Below are positions 19,257-30,267 of a stretch of 64,000 nucleotides of DNA, in pieces; position 1 is the stretch's first letter; each line of letters opens with the position of its first letter. The DNA is from Alloascoidea africana (lineage: Eukaryota; Ascomycota; Alloascoideomycetes; Alloascoideales; Alloascoideaceae), in NCBI GenBank assembly GCA_030581615.1, contig JAKTTT010000013.1:310001-374000 (forward strand). The letters run 5' to 3'. A program made the position numbers and the translations under genes. The notes below the pieces were generated by a model. It searched no databases. It saw only the letters and a list, made by a program, of their open reading frames with translations, and was not told the DNA's origin.

Positions 19257-20409
19257 ATGGATTCTTCAACAAACAGTCTCTCATCAAGACCCTCGACCCA
19301 GGCCTCAAGGTCCGGAACGCCCAGCAGTATTGCTTCCTCGGCAACAAACTGCTCTAGTTTCTACTGTAAGATTTACTCGCTCTTGTTAATGTCACTCTTG
19401 CTCCCAAAAAATTTATGACTCTTAGTATCTAACGTTTCCACATATAGCTCGAGGAGCAGAATCAATCCCATCGCCCGAGGTTCTCCAACAACTGCTACCT
19501 ACTACTCCACAGACAGAACAGCAGGTTATGTTTGGCAGAAGTGAAACAGAGGCCATCATCACAGGTTCCTCTTCAAAGCTGCTGGTTGTGCTGGGACCAG
19601 ATGCAATTACGAATGTCGAAGGTGCCGTAAAGTATGCCAAGGCTCTTTCTGTGATCAAACACAAGTACCCGAATCTAGTGCTTACGATGCGGGCAAATCT
19701 ACACAAGCGACCCCAAAACGGTATAGATGGATGGGATGGGCTCATCGTGGACCCCAACTTAACCGGGGTTGGCAGAGACTTGAACAAGGGAATAACAACT
19801 GCTCGCTCATTGTTGTTACAGCTTAACGATTACATACCGGTCTGTGGAGAACTAGTTGATACGATATCGCCTCAGTATCTAGGTGATCTTGTTTCCTTTG
19901 GGTCAATAGGTTGTGCAAATACCGAGTCCCAACTGCACAGAGAACTGGTCAGCGGGCTTTCTTTCCCAGTCGGCTTCCATACCCGTGCCGGTTCGCTACT
20001 GGACTACAGCACAGGAATGGCAAAAAACGCAATGCTGAGTGCTAGCCATCCTCATCATTTCTTATCCATCACAAAGTTCGGCACGTGTGCCATTATTGGA
20101 TCAGCAGGGAATAAAGATACGTTCCTGATTGTAAACGAAGATGGGGAGGAAGAGGTCAAGTATGACTGCCTCTTGGACCAGAAAACTTTCCCTGGTCGCA
20201 GAATTATGGTACATAGCTCTCTGAAACCAAAAGAATCCATTCAAAGGCTGGTTAAAAGACTTCAACGGAATAATAGCCTGAAAGATAATATCGGAGGGGT
20301 TTTGATTGAATCAACGGATAAAGACGTCCCCACTGCCCACGATGCTCTGAATTGGGAAGAAACGATACAAGCTTTGGAATTGCTCAACTCTTCTTATGCT
20401 CATAATTAA
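19257..20409 (+). CDS. DAHP-synthase homologue, probable pseudoenzyme
   Basis: Exons 19257-19365 and 19448-20409 encode 356 residues; the 82-nt intron starts GTAAGA and has a TATCTAAC branch site. Full-length homology to class I DAHP synthase (Aro3/Aro4) is plain: NKGITTARSLLLQLND, DTISPQYLGDL, NTESQLHRELVSGLSFPVGF, HPHHFLSITK. DAHP synthase joins PEP and erythrose 4-phosphate at the first step of the shikimate pathway. Several essential residues are changed. The metal-binding Cys of GPC(S) is Asp88, the metal His of the (D)xSH motif is Leu295, the metal Asp near the end is His334, the PEP-binding Arg of GARTTES is Ala193, and the Lys of VGFK is His214. The metal Glu (Glu324) and the MR..K pair (Arg118, Lys123) remain. 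The first 60 residues are Ser/Thr-rich and unlike Aro3. The frame is intact, so it is probably a regulatory or repurposed paralogue. Confidence 0.85.
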
Positions 20410-20533
20410 CTGGCTTGGTACTTTAGACATCTGGGTTAGAGGCATTTATATTTTTATCTGGTTTTTGTTGGTTTCATTTCTATTTGATTTTACTCTGTTA
20501 TGGCGGTTAGTAGACAAATAAGAAGTTTGAGTG

Positions 20534-20985
20534 TTATTTTATGTTTCCAGTTCTAATTGCGTTTTCATCCAGACCCGGAGAATATCCTAAATCCTCAGCC
20601 AGCTCCAGCATCTGTCTTTTCCTCTCCAATTGCATTATAGTCGTCCGGCGATCAAACTCGCACATCCTTTTTTCTGCTCCGCGAACTGCAAAAGCAGTAA
20701 TAAATAAGATGAGATATACAGCGTTCACTTGGAAAGTGGTTCTTGCTCGAAACTTGTCCCAAAACCGGTACATGAGCGCAAATGAGCCGATTCCGAGCAC
20801 GGTTCCCTTAGCGCCACCGTGAGCTCCTCCTATCAAAATCTAACCACAGAAAGTTAGCTATTCTTCCCCAGATACAGAAGAGATGGGCAGTTAAATGGGG
20901 CCATTCATAGGTGAGCTGACTACTCAAACCTTACCTCTCGTCGAAGGGCTTGCATGTTCTCTGGCGAGCGTCTATAAGATTTCAT
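20534..20985 (-). CDS. RCF3: Rcf3-type respirasome factor, two exons
   Basis: Exons 20985-20935 and 20839-20534 encode 118 residues. The 95-nt intron starts GTAAGG and has an AGCTAAC branch site 14 nt before its end. The product matches yeast Rcf3 (120 residues) along its core: REILIGGAHGGAKGTVLG against KEITVASCIGAAQGALFS, followed by two hydrophobic segments (about residues 20-42 and 54-72) and a charged helix rich in Arg and Glu. Rcf3 and the related N-terminal half of Rcf2 are inner mitochondrial membrane proteins that associate with cytochrome c oxidase and respiratory supercomplexes. Similarity is moderate, so the exact orthology needs an alignment. It ends 124 bp from the convergent end of the DAHP-like gene. 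Confidence 0.65.
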
Positions 20986-21946
20986 GCTTGCAAGAATAGG
21001 GAGTGGGAACGAGTATCGCCAGAGCTCCCATCAAAAGGCGTAGATCGTGATCCAGAAACGTTGTTGTGGGGATGGTTTGAGCAATTTATCGGGCTAAGTT
21101 AGCGGCATCGGCAATCTCACGATCCGCCTTCACTATCACGGAGGATCGAAGTAGCCACGGACTGGCGTAATACTCGGAATTCGTGGTACATTTCAGACCG
21201 CTGTTCTAAATAGCAAAATGTTACCATTCGTTGTTCCTACACAAATAGGGAAACAGAAGTTACCGGATCGGGCTGATACCAGTTTTTTTAACTAGTTTTA
21301 TGTACATTAAATTTTTTTATGTCAATGATTCATACCTTTAACGTATCCCTGTCATGTTACACGACGTCAAAAGCGTCTTCGGGCTTTCCAACCAAAGCTA
21401 TCCTATCTAGCAAGCAAAAAGGTTTCCAAAAAAATGAGCTAATATATTTTTCTCAAAGGTGTCAAAAAGGAAATTCTTTGGACAAAACAAAAAAGGTCCC
21501 TGGCATTTGTGCTGAGAAATGTTAATAAAGAATTCTGTAATAAAGTGCACGGCTCTTCCATCGTTTTGAGTATCACTTGCTTCTGCTCCAAAGCTTAAGT
21601 TTTGGGTATTTCTGATATAGATAAATTGAGTAGGTGTACTACGGGGTCTGTGAAATAAAACTTTAAAGAGATAAGGTGAACTTTTAGTGGTCCACTCCCA
21701 ATATCAACACAACAATGGCAGGGACGTGTGCAACCCCCATTTACTCCTTCTAGTGCCTTGTACTTGTGATGCACTGTATACAGAACATAAAATTTGGTTT
21801 TGAAATCTACAGAAATGCGTGGAAAATGGAGGGGAAAACGTCGAGATGGAATTATCATCTAAGGCTTGTTTTTTATTGGATCATCTACTGGATATTCTCC
21901 AGAGAAAATAACACTTCTGAATTTGAATCTTTAGACTACTTCTTGC
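20986..21946. other. Gene-poor interval
   Basis: 961 bp between RCF3 and the 3' end of the broken F-box gene. An 87-codon minus-strand frame at 21595-21858 and a 68-codon plus-strand frame have no recognisable features. No tRNA or repeat was seen. Confidence 0.5.
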
Positions 21947-23537
21947 TTAATCTTCTTTCTTTTTTGTGTTTTGAATTTCCCGAAACAAAACAGCTCCAAT
22001 CGAATCCTCTATTCCATTTTTTTCATCATGAAGCGTCTCAATTTCACAACAGCAACCCCTAGTCTCCAAATTTGCCAACAAGTCAGAAATATTGATAATA
22101 TCGTCAAGGAAAGAGGGCTTCAAAAAAGCCAAATTGGCCAGAAAATAGAAAGATCTTCTATCCGGTTGATGGCCCTTCAGGATTTCTCTAATCAAAGTGA
22201 GAGATTCTTGCCCATTGCAGTTCCCATTCACATTAGTGGTGTAATTCCACTCAGAGGAGTCTGGGTTAAAATGGCCAATATACTGGCCAGTATGCTTTGA
22301 AAAAACAATTAACTCGCGACTGATTTTTGTTATTGCAAAAAGATAATACGCATTGTATGCAATTACAATTGGATAGTTGTACATCTCCATATCGGAGAAA
22401 GTAAGAACCGCTCTCCATACCAGTTTCGTATTGGGACAGCCACCATCTAGCTTTTCCTCGATGTCAGTTCTATCATAAGCTGAAATGGAATACATCTTGC
22501 TGTAATGGCCATCTCCTTCATGTTTTCGACCAGACGAGTTTGAAATGAAGAGTGTTTTCTGCTTCAAGGAACTCAGTAGTGAAAGTGCAAACCCTTCCTG
22601 GATGAAGGAATCTTTGTCTACACCTGTAATTGTAATTCCTTCAGAAGGATTTGGATCAAGAAGCCAGAATGTCAAGGTAGAAGTTGGAGGGTCGTAAATG
22701 GAATCTTGATCTTCAGCATCAAACACTGCAGTTTTAACCGCATGTATAACGTGCGGATCAACAAGGTCTAATGTTTTCTCCAAAATCACACTACAAGTGA
22801 CATCTTTTGCAAAAGATTTATGAGAATCAATTATATATGGAAGGATTGAGTCTGTGTTGCAAACTGGCCCAAAACTTTCAGCAGTAACTCCTGGAAACAA
22901 TTCTGATAAGGTCAAAGCATTTAAGCCTCGCTTTTGCAAATCCTCAACTGTCCGCAAACAGATCATTCCTAACTGGGTCTTTCAATCATCAATAACAAAA
23001 GATACCAGAATATCTTTTGGTTGGTACGCTGTAGCGAGTAGCACCAAATTTGGAGAGAGCTTGTGAATGTTATAGTTGAATATTGTGTTAGCTCTAACAC
23101 TGCTGATATCGTTCACAAAATCGTCTTTGCTTGGAAATCGATTCGGAAATAGAGATAATTCAAGAATAGTAGATTTGTAAAACATTTTGTATGAAATTCC
23201 TTCTGAGTAAAACCTCTTTCGCAATTCTCTTTCAGAAGTTGTTTTTATTGTCAGTATCTGCAGCCGTGGAATTGTTAGACAGTATTGCGACACACTCTAA
23301 GACAAATGGCGAGCAAAGTAAACCATTCTCTACTTTAACTATATCATAAAGAGGTTTGAAAAAATAGTCGAACTTTGGCTCTTGGAAAAGCTTGGAGTAG
23401 AATTTGCAGGTATGAGACAAGCTCAAAAAATCGGATATCGTCAAATGCTTGACAATGTGCTGTAACACATCAGTAGGAAGACTTTGAATAGTAATCGAAG
23501 GTCCGTTTGGTTCTTTACAACAACTTCTTGAACCCAT
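21947..23537 (-). CDS. F-box gene split over three reading frames (possible pseudogene)
   Basis: An ATG at 23537 opens a frame with an F-box at about residues 17-60 (LPTDVLQHIVKHLTISDFLSL, then CKFYSKLF). The reading continues in a second frame (about 23257-22982) and then in a third (about 22975-21947), ending in 330 residues with beta-rich blocks such as VWRAVLTFSDMEMYNYPIV. The first change of frame can be explained by a 76-nt intron, 23333-23258: it has a good TCTAAC branch site and CAG end but a weak GTAGAG donor. The second change, near 22980, has no believable intron; a GTATCT donor would give only 33 nt. The gene is therefore either a recent pseudogene with one frameshift or uses an unrecognised splice. 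It resembles the F-box protein at 11089-13959 in layout. Confidence 0.5.
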
Positions 23538-24355
23538 ATTTGTTGTTTTTTGTCCAATTTGAAAACCTTGTAGAAAGAGGTGTGTTTAAATATCCTTCTC
23601 ATAACAACAAGGACTCGAGAGTCTCGGTGCATATGAATAGCACATTGCCACTGTTTTCTCGCCTATAATCATTGTAGTATTTGAGAGCACACAAATGGTG
23701 TTTTGAAGTCTTGCCATTGAAGTGTGCTACTTGTATGGGAACCACAAATCCGGCAATCACTGTAATCACCTTCCACAATCAACATATCAGGAAATCATGA
23801 TTAAACAGGGAGAAGGATTAGTGTGCTTGCTAACGAGCATAACACGAGGAGTTGTGTAATAAGTGTGTGCTTAAATCTTCACTGATTTAAAGGTTACTTC
23901 TCTCCCTTCTTAACTCATTATCATGACGCTATCATTAAATCCATTTATATTATTGTACAAACCCTCCAATTCTACACAGGCTCAAGTATACAAATAATAC
24001 AAAGCGGATTTGATATCAGCTCAGAAAAAAAAAGAAGAAGAGGACATCCACTTAAAACATAGTTCGTTGATGACTTGGTCCTATGCCTTCGACTTTTCAA
24101 ACTAAAGAAAACAGTAGCATATCCAGTACAAAAATACATTAAACATATTTACTTGACATTTTTTTATCAAATTAAGGGGACGTTGTACAAAATAAAAATT
24201 GCCATCTTTAGCTAATCGTTCCGCCTCCAATATTCCAAGTTAACGGAGCTTTTATCATTTCCTGCGCTTGATATTCTAAACCACCAAAAAAAAATAGTTT
24301 CCTAAAAGAACAAGATAAAAATTTGAGATATTCGAAGTAGAAATTATTCGTATGG

Positions 24356-24389
24356 CCTACTGCTCTATCACCTAACCGGGAATTGAACC
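24356..24389 (-). other. tRNA-like remnant or TFIIIC B-box site
   Basis: On the minus strand 24389-24379 reads GGTTCAATTCC, a perfect B-box with a T-arm that could pair at four of five positions. At 24367-24356 follows TAGAGCAGTAGG, matching 11 of 12 positions of the A-box consensus. The two are in the wrong order for one tRNA, and no matching acceptor or anticodon stem was found. It may be a tRNA tail next to a tRNA head, or an extra TFIIIC site. Confidence 0.3.
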
Positions 24390-25738
24390 TGAAAATATCT
24401 CTGAAAGCTGTTTTTTTTTTATATTTAAAGAACTCAAACACCAACTTTTACTTTTATTTTTAGACTATTATCCTTATAATGTGGGAAGACAAATGGATTG
24501 AGTATCAATAGTCTCACCTATCCGCCTACAAACGCTTGGTGCTTTCTCAGCCACAACTTTGGCTCTAAAAATTAGACTTGGCAAAGGTAAAAAAGCTGCC
24601 TTAATGGCATTGAAATGGAAATTTTCATATATCATGTACTGGCAAAAATTATACGGGCTGAGATGTTATTAATGTACTCTCATAAGCTGTCTTTGCGTCT
24701 TGCATACTGAAATTTCTGGTGCATGACGATTGCTGTGGCAGGTTAAACAATCCAGTTTATGGAAACAGAAAAGATCCAAAAAAACTCATGTCTAAATTGT
24801 TTTTCGAATAAAGGATTCTTGTAGGTTTCTGCCAAAAACGTGCATCTTGTTATTCAATCTTTTTCATTAAATGTGAAACCTTTCTCATGCCCTGATGTAT
24901 GCATACCTGCCTGAGATGCCACCACTCCACATTGATCCGATCTTTTAAACCTTCGGCTTTCTTTAAATGCCCTGGTGTTTACATTCTAAGGGTCTATTAT
25001 CCTGCATAAAGTCAGGCACTTATTTTGATCCGTTACAGAACGGATCGGACATTCTTCATAAGTATACTAGTGCTTGCAACACACGTTTAAAGCTGACCCC
25101 GATTTAAGGCGAGGATAAATAACTAAGATGGCTGGTTGCTCAAGTCCTGCCATACAAGTTCTGACAAAAACAAACTTTTCAAGCATCTTATTTTCACACA
25201 GTATACTCTAAGAAATCCTAAAACATTGTAATTACAGTAGGCATTAAAGGTTTCAAGCAAATCATATTGTGCTTGTCGGCCAATTGATTACTGACCCTAA
25301 TATGTGTATTATATTGCTTGGCAAAGTCTGATCCATCAGCTATAGTTTCAAAATTTACTGGTAAAACCGTATCGGTTTGACCCTTGAGATCAAGAAAAAG
25401 GATGACATAAACTGTGGACTTAGATGCAAGAGATGCAAGCTCATTTTTTGACACCGTAATGCATGATCCAGCCCAACTCGATCTTTCAGTTAAAACCAAA
25501 TTTTCTATGTTACAAGATACTTGATCAGAAAAGGGCCTAGTATGGGCTTCCAATAATAAAGTGTTGCATGATAATTAATTAATTGCGGACTCTGCTCCTC
25601 TTTGGAGCGTCGCTCGGCATTGGAAAAAATCACACAACTGCAATCGCACCAAGACGCTCGGAGTATGGCATTAGCCTTGGAAAGCCTGAACAAGCCAAGA
25701 TTTTAAATTCCAATGTCAATTCAAACACCATACAAGGG

Positions 25739-25746
25739 TATATAAA
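25739..25746 (+). promoter_or_regulatory. TATA box of the AA9 gene
   Basis: TATATAAA, 164 bp upstream of the AA9 start codon and the only strong TATA sequence in the proximal promoter. It is followed by a pyrimidine-rich leader (CTCTTCACCTCTTCACTC). Confidence 0.55.
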
Positions 25747-25902
25747 CCCACTCCCACTCCCTTTCCATTTGGTTTATCATCCTTCACTGAGCTGGAATCC
25801 TCTTCACCTCTTCACTCTTTTCTGAATATCTGGCATATTCGCAAATCATCGCATTCCTTCACTTCAAAAGACTACAATCATTACAATCTTCCCAAACCGA
25901 AC

Positions 25903-27069
25903 ATGAAACTTTCAACCCAAGTTTTTGCTGCTGCTGCACTAGCTTCCTATGCCGCTGGACACGGTATAGTTCAAGACCTCAAAGTTGGCGATCAGTGGGA
26001 AACTGCTTGGCTGGTTTACCAAGATGTTTATGCCAACCCAGTTCCCGACAGAGTCGTTTGGAAATTCACAGGTGGAAATGGTCCTGTTGAAGATGTTACA
26101 AGTGATGCCATTACCTGCAATGTTGATGCTGTTTATGGCGGTCTTAGTACCTCCATTGAAGCTGGTGGCCAGATTACTTTCTACTGGACCGATTGGCCCG
26201 AGTCCCATCAAGGACCAGTTATGACCTATCTGGCAAAAGTTGATGGCGACTTTGAATCTGCTGATCCCCAAAGCCTTTCATACTTCAAGATTGACGAAGC
26301 TGGATACAGTAATGGCGTCTGGGCTGCTGAAGAATTGATTGCCAACAACAACTCATGGACCGTCACTATTCCTTCTGATATCGAAGCTGGAAACTATCTT
26401 GTAAGACATGAGATTTTGGCTCTCCACAGCGGTTTTAACACCAACGGTGCTCAGTTCTACCCAATGTGTGTCAGCTTGGAGGTTACTGGAGGGGGAAGTG
26501 CTAACCCTGAAGGTGTTAGCTTCCCAGGAGCTTACAGTGCCACTGACCCAGGTATTCTTTGCAACATTCACAGCGGTCTCACTGAGTACGTGATCCCCGG
26601 ACCCGCTGTTTACGGTTCAGGCTCTTCAGGATCCTCTGGTTCCTCAGGATCATCTGGTTCCGGTTCCGATTCTACTACTTCTACCACCAAAGCTGCTGGT
26701 ACCTCTGCTGCTACTACTCTCGAAGAAACTGTGAGCCAAGCAACAACTTTGCCTTCAACAACTCTTGATGGAGAACAAAACGATGTTGCTACCTCCCCAG
26801 TTTCTTCGGCAAACACTCTACAAACACAATACGTTACTCCCACCACCGCAGCAGGGACGACGGCAACAAAGACTACAGCTGAACCCACAGCAAATGACGA
26901 CGCCACTGAGACCGAGTCCGTTCCTGATGCCTGCTTCACTGACCCTGTCGAATTCAATGCCTGTCTTGACGAGGTTAATGACTGTATCAGAAAAGCTCAG
27001 TCCCCAACTGGCGGTCAAAATGACCTTTCTATTTGCGAAGCTAAGCGCGCCGCTTGTGCTTTTTGCTAG
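25903..27069 (+). CDS. Secreted AA9 lytic polysaccharide monooxygenase with six-Cys tail
   Basis: 388 residues. The signal peptide (1-19, ending ASYAAG) leaves His20 as the mature N-terminus, which is needed because in AA9 enzymes the N-terminal His forms the copper histidine brace. The second brace His is His102 (ESHQGPVMTYLAKV); His169 (LVRHEILALHS), Gln184 and Tyr186 (NGAQFYPMC) complete the family active site. Cys72 and Cys189 fit the usual disulphide. AA9 enzymes oxidatively cut cellulose or hemicellulose outside the cell. A Gly/Ser/Thr-rich linker (about 238-340) leads to a 45-residue module with six cysteines (344, 354, 361, 378, 385, 388). This is not a CBM1 cellulose-binding domain, which has four and a different pattern. 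AA9 genes are known from Geotrichum among budding yeasts. No intron is visible. Confidence 0.93.
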   Translation: MKLSTQVFAAAALASYAAGHGIVQDLKVGDQWETAWLVYQDVYANPVPDRVVWKFTGGNGPVEDVTSDAITCNVDAVYGGLSTSIEAGGQITFYWTDWPESHQGPVMTYLAKVDGDFESADPQSLSYFKIDEAGYSNGVWAAEELIANNNSWTVTIPSDIEAGNYLVRHEILALHSGFNTNGAQFYPMCVSLEVTGGGSANPEGVSFPGAYSATDPGILCNIHSGLTEYVIPGPAVYGSGSSGSSGSSGSSGSGSDSTTSTTKAAGTSAATTLEETVSQATTLPSTTLDGEQNDVATSPVSSANTLQTQYVTPTTAAGTTATKTTAEPTANDDATETESVPDACFTDPVEFNACLDEVNDCIRKAQSPTGGQNDLSICEAKRAACAFC

Positions 27070-27395
27070 TTTCTATTTCTCTGACTAGGAACAAGAGTGT
27101 CTATTCCCTCTTCCCTTTTTATCCTTTTTTCCTAAAACAGTTTAGATTTAAGATAGCTACAATGATATATTCCATATGATGCTAAAAAGGTCACATTTTC
27201 ATGTAGAATTGTATGAACTTCCAGAAGAGGAAAAACACTATTTACTTCCAAAAAAAGCAAAAACCTCTATTAGGAATTTACCCGGATTTAACATGTTTCG
27301 CTTAGGCGGAACGAACTTCTCAACCCACGCATAAAAAACTGGGAAGGCCCATCAACTATTTTCCTCAGATGAACTACTGAACCCCGGTATCTTTA
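27070..27395. other. Intergenic: AA9 3' flank and IFM1 promoter
   Basis: 326 bp between two plus-strand genes. It holds a T-rich terminator-like stretch just after the AA9 stop. No further motif recognised. Confidence 0.5.
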
Positions 27396-29994
27396 ATGGC
27401 TTCACGAATATTAGCAGTTAATTCTGCAAAAAAGGCAATACTTATACCCCAGATATGCCCTTGTTATTTACTGGCCGGGCTAGCTTGCAACACGACTGGG
27501 AGTGTAAGCACTTTATTATGGATCTTACATTTGTTCAACACTGACCCATCTATAGAGATTTTATAGCTCTATCCCTAGACCTAAAAGGACTAGAAACCTG
27601 TTTGGAAAACCCAAAGTGGCTCAGCAAACAGAAAATGAGTCTCTTTCAGTTCCCACAAACAACGGTTTAGTTCCAAAGGCACCACCCAAACCTAGAGCCG
27701 TCACTCCTTTCCATCAACACAAAACAGCGAGAGATCAGAACTCGGATACAAGAGGTTTTGGCGGAAGCCGGGGTCGAAACAGTCGTAACTCGTTTAGTAA
27801 TGGCGATAGAAACAGGGAAGATCACATGAACAGGAGGAAGAATAGCACTAACAATCAGTCCAATGAAAATCGGCAACATCGAAATTGGAATGACAATAGA
27901 CACAAAAACGAGAACAATAAAGCACAGGAAGAGCGTAGAATGGATCAGACATCTAGAGATATTCGCATGAGAGCTGCAAAGTACGCAGACAGGCCTACCA
28001 GACCGACTCATAACCCAAAGAAAAAAATCACTTTGACCCCATCCAATTCTGCTTTGACAGGCAAAACTGCTCCTATCAGGGATATTGAAGAGATTTCGAA
28101 AATCAGCATCTCAATTCCACAGTTTTGCACAATTGCCAACCTAGCAAACATTTTTCACGTCCGGCTTGAACAACTACAATCGAAGATGGAAGAGCTTGGG
28201 TTTGACCAAGTATCCTATGATCATATCTTAGATGTCGAAACAGCAGGGCTAATTGCGGACGAGTACGGTTTTGATGTAACGATGAATGACGACACCGGCC
28301 TGGATCTCTTCCCCGACCCAATGCCACAGGATATGAGCAAAGTCCCGCTAAGACCGCCGATCGTTACAATCATGGGGCACGTAGATCATGGAAAAACAAC
28401 TATTCTGGATTATCTTCGAAAATCAAGTGTTGCCGCCGGGGAACATGGCGGTATAACGCAACGGATCGGTGCCTTTTCGGTGAATTTGACAGGCGGGAAA
28501 ATCACATTTCTGGACACACCTGGGCACGCCGCGTTTTTAAAGATGCGTGAACGTGGAGCAAATGTCACGGATATTGTCATTCTTGTTGTTGCAGCGGATG
28601 ATTCGGTTATGCCCCAGACAATAGAAGCTATTAAACACGCAAAACAGGCTGGAGTAAGCGTCATTGTGGCTGTTAACAAATGCGACAAAGAAGATGTGGA
28701 TCCTGACAGGGTTATTCGAGATCTTGCGGCAAATGATGTGGACGTTGAGGACTTTGGCGGCGAAACACAGGTTGTCAGAGTTTCTGGGCTCACAGGCCTC
28801 AACATTGACAAGTTAGAAGAAGCCATTATCACGCTTTCTGAGATCATGGACCTCCGAGCTCCTGCAAATGGGAACGCTGAAGGTTGGATTGTGGAGTCTC
28901 AGGTTAAAAAGGGATTGGGAAATACTGCTTCTGTGCTTATTCGAAAGGGAACGCTTAAACCTGGTGGTTTTATCGTTGCTGGAAAAACATGGTGCAAAGT
29001 ACGTTCCATGAAAGACGAAAACGGCAAGGTTGTAAAAGCAGCTGGTCCCTCCACAGCAATAGAAGTCTGGGGCTGGAAAGAGTTGCCTGAAGCTGGAGAT
29101 GAGGTGCTTCAAGCAAAGAATGAAGCGATTGCTAAAAAAGTTGTCAAGAACAGGATGGAACGAGAAGAACGGATCAAGGAGGCTAAGGAGATTGGCGTCA
29201 TTAATGAGCTTCGGAGGAAGCAGCGACTAGAAGCCGAAAGAGAGGCAAAAGCAGAAGAACTGAGAAAATATGGTCTTACTCCCGAGGAGATTGAAAAACG
29301 ACTTGAAGACTCTGAACTAGGTAGCAGTTCCTCTTCATCCAACAATTCTGATCCAGAGAAAAATGAATGTACGACTCTCAGCTTCATTATTAATGCCGAT
29401 GTAAGTGGTTCAACTGAAGCAATCGCGGAGAGCATTGAGGGGCTTGGAAACGACGAGGTACGTGCCGAAGTTCTCCTCAAGAATGTGGGTCCTCCAAATG
29501 AATCTGATGTTGCGAGGGCGGAATCTTCAAATTCCAAGATAATCGCGTTCAACGTGCCTGTCTCAAAAGAGATATTCAACTTGGCACATCAACGTGGTGT
29601 CGAGATCGTCGAGTACAAAGTCATTTACCACCTGCTCGAAGGCATTACAGAGCTACTGACGAAGCAACTCAAACCTCGGATAGAGACGCGAGTGGTTGGC
29701 GAGGCCGAAATTAGATCAATGATAACAGTCACCGGCAAAAACCGAATAACAGTTAAAATTGCAGGGTGTCGTGTTGGCAACGGTAAGATCTTGAAGAAAA
29801 ACACAGTCAAGGTCCTCAGAGCTGGACAGGAGATCTATAAAGGAACCTTTTCAAGTCTCAAGCAGGGCAAGGACGACGTTACGGAGATAGGAAAGGGAAA
29901 GGAATGTGGTATGGCCTTTACAAAATGGGATCTATTTGAAGAAGGTGATGTCGTTCAGTCGTATGAGGAGTATGAGGTCAAGAGACATTTGTAA
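27396..29994 (+). CDS. IFM1: Mitochondrial translation initiation factor 2, two exons
   Basis: Exons 27396-27503 and 27556-29994 encode 848 residues. The 52-nt intron starts GTAAGC and has a CACTGAC branch site. The long frame has no ATG near its 5' end, only GTG, so the upstream exon is needed; it supplies MASRILAVNSAKK..., a mitochondrial presequence, and the junction reads GS-RFYSS. The order is a basic disordered region (to about 170), an IF2 N-terminal-type segment, then the GTPase domain with GHVDHGKTT (from about residue 310), DTPGH and NKCD, followed by the beta-barrel, linker helix and C-terminal domains. IF2 delivers initiator tRNA to the mitochondrial ribosome using GTP. A bacterial-type IF2 with a presequence in a yeast nucleus is diagnostic. 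Confidence 0.93.
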
Positions 29995-30267
29995 AAATTA
30001 AAAAGGATGGTAACTTTTGTATATAGCGCCGAGTTTTTTGGTGTTAAAAAAGAACAAAAACTCATTAATCATTCTGTAAATAGAAAGATGGTTTATAGCA
30101 GTTAAAAAGTATTCCTAAATCTATCAACAGGGACAAACAAAAGCAACTGGAAAACCTAGTTCACTAAGACAAGAACACACACAGTAAAGAAAAAACTCCA
30201 CACATACACTTACCCGTTATTTCGTATCATTATTATTGCTATTCTAATATCTCTTATTTACTCCTGT

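Larger units (their letters stand above)
23538..25902. other. Long gene-poor region upstream of AA9 gene
   Basis: 2365 AT-rich bases without a convincing gene. It contains poly-A and poly-T runs, a perfect Pol III B-box with an A-box-like neighbour (24356-24389), and a motif-free minus-strand frame (25218-25553) that has no ATG. The last 200 bases form the AA9 promoter with a TATA box. Confidence 0.5.

Noticed and set aside
24356-24389. Functional tRNA gene
   Set aside because: A-box and B-box are in reversed order and no acceptor or anticodon stems can be built.
25218-25553. 111-codon minus-strand frame upstream of the AA9 gene
   Set aside because: No ATG start, no splice partner found and no recognised motif.
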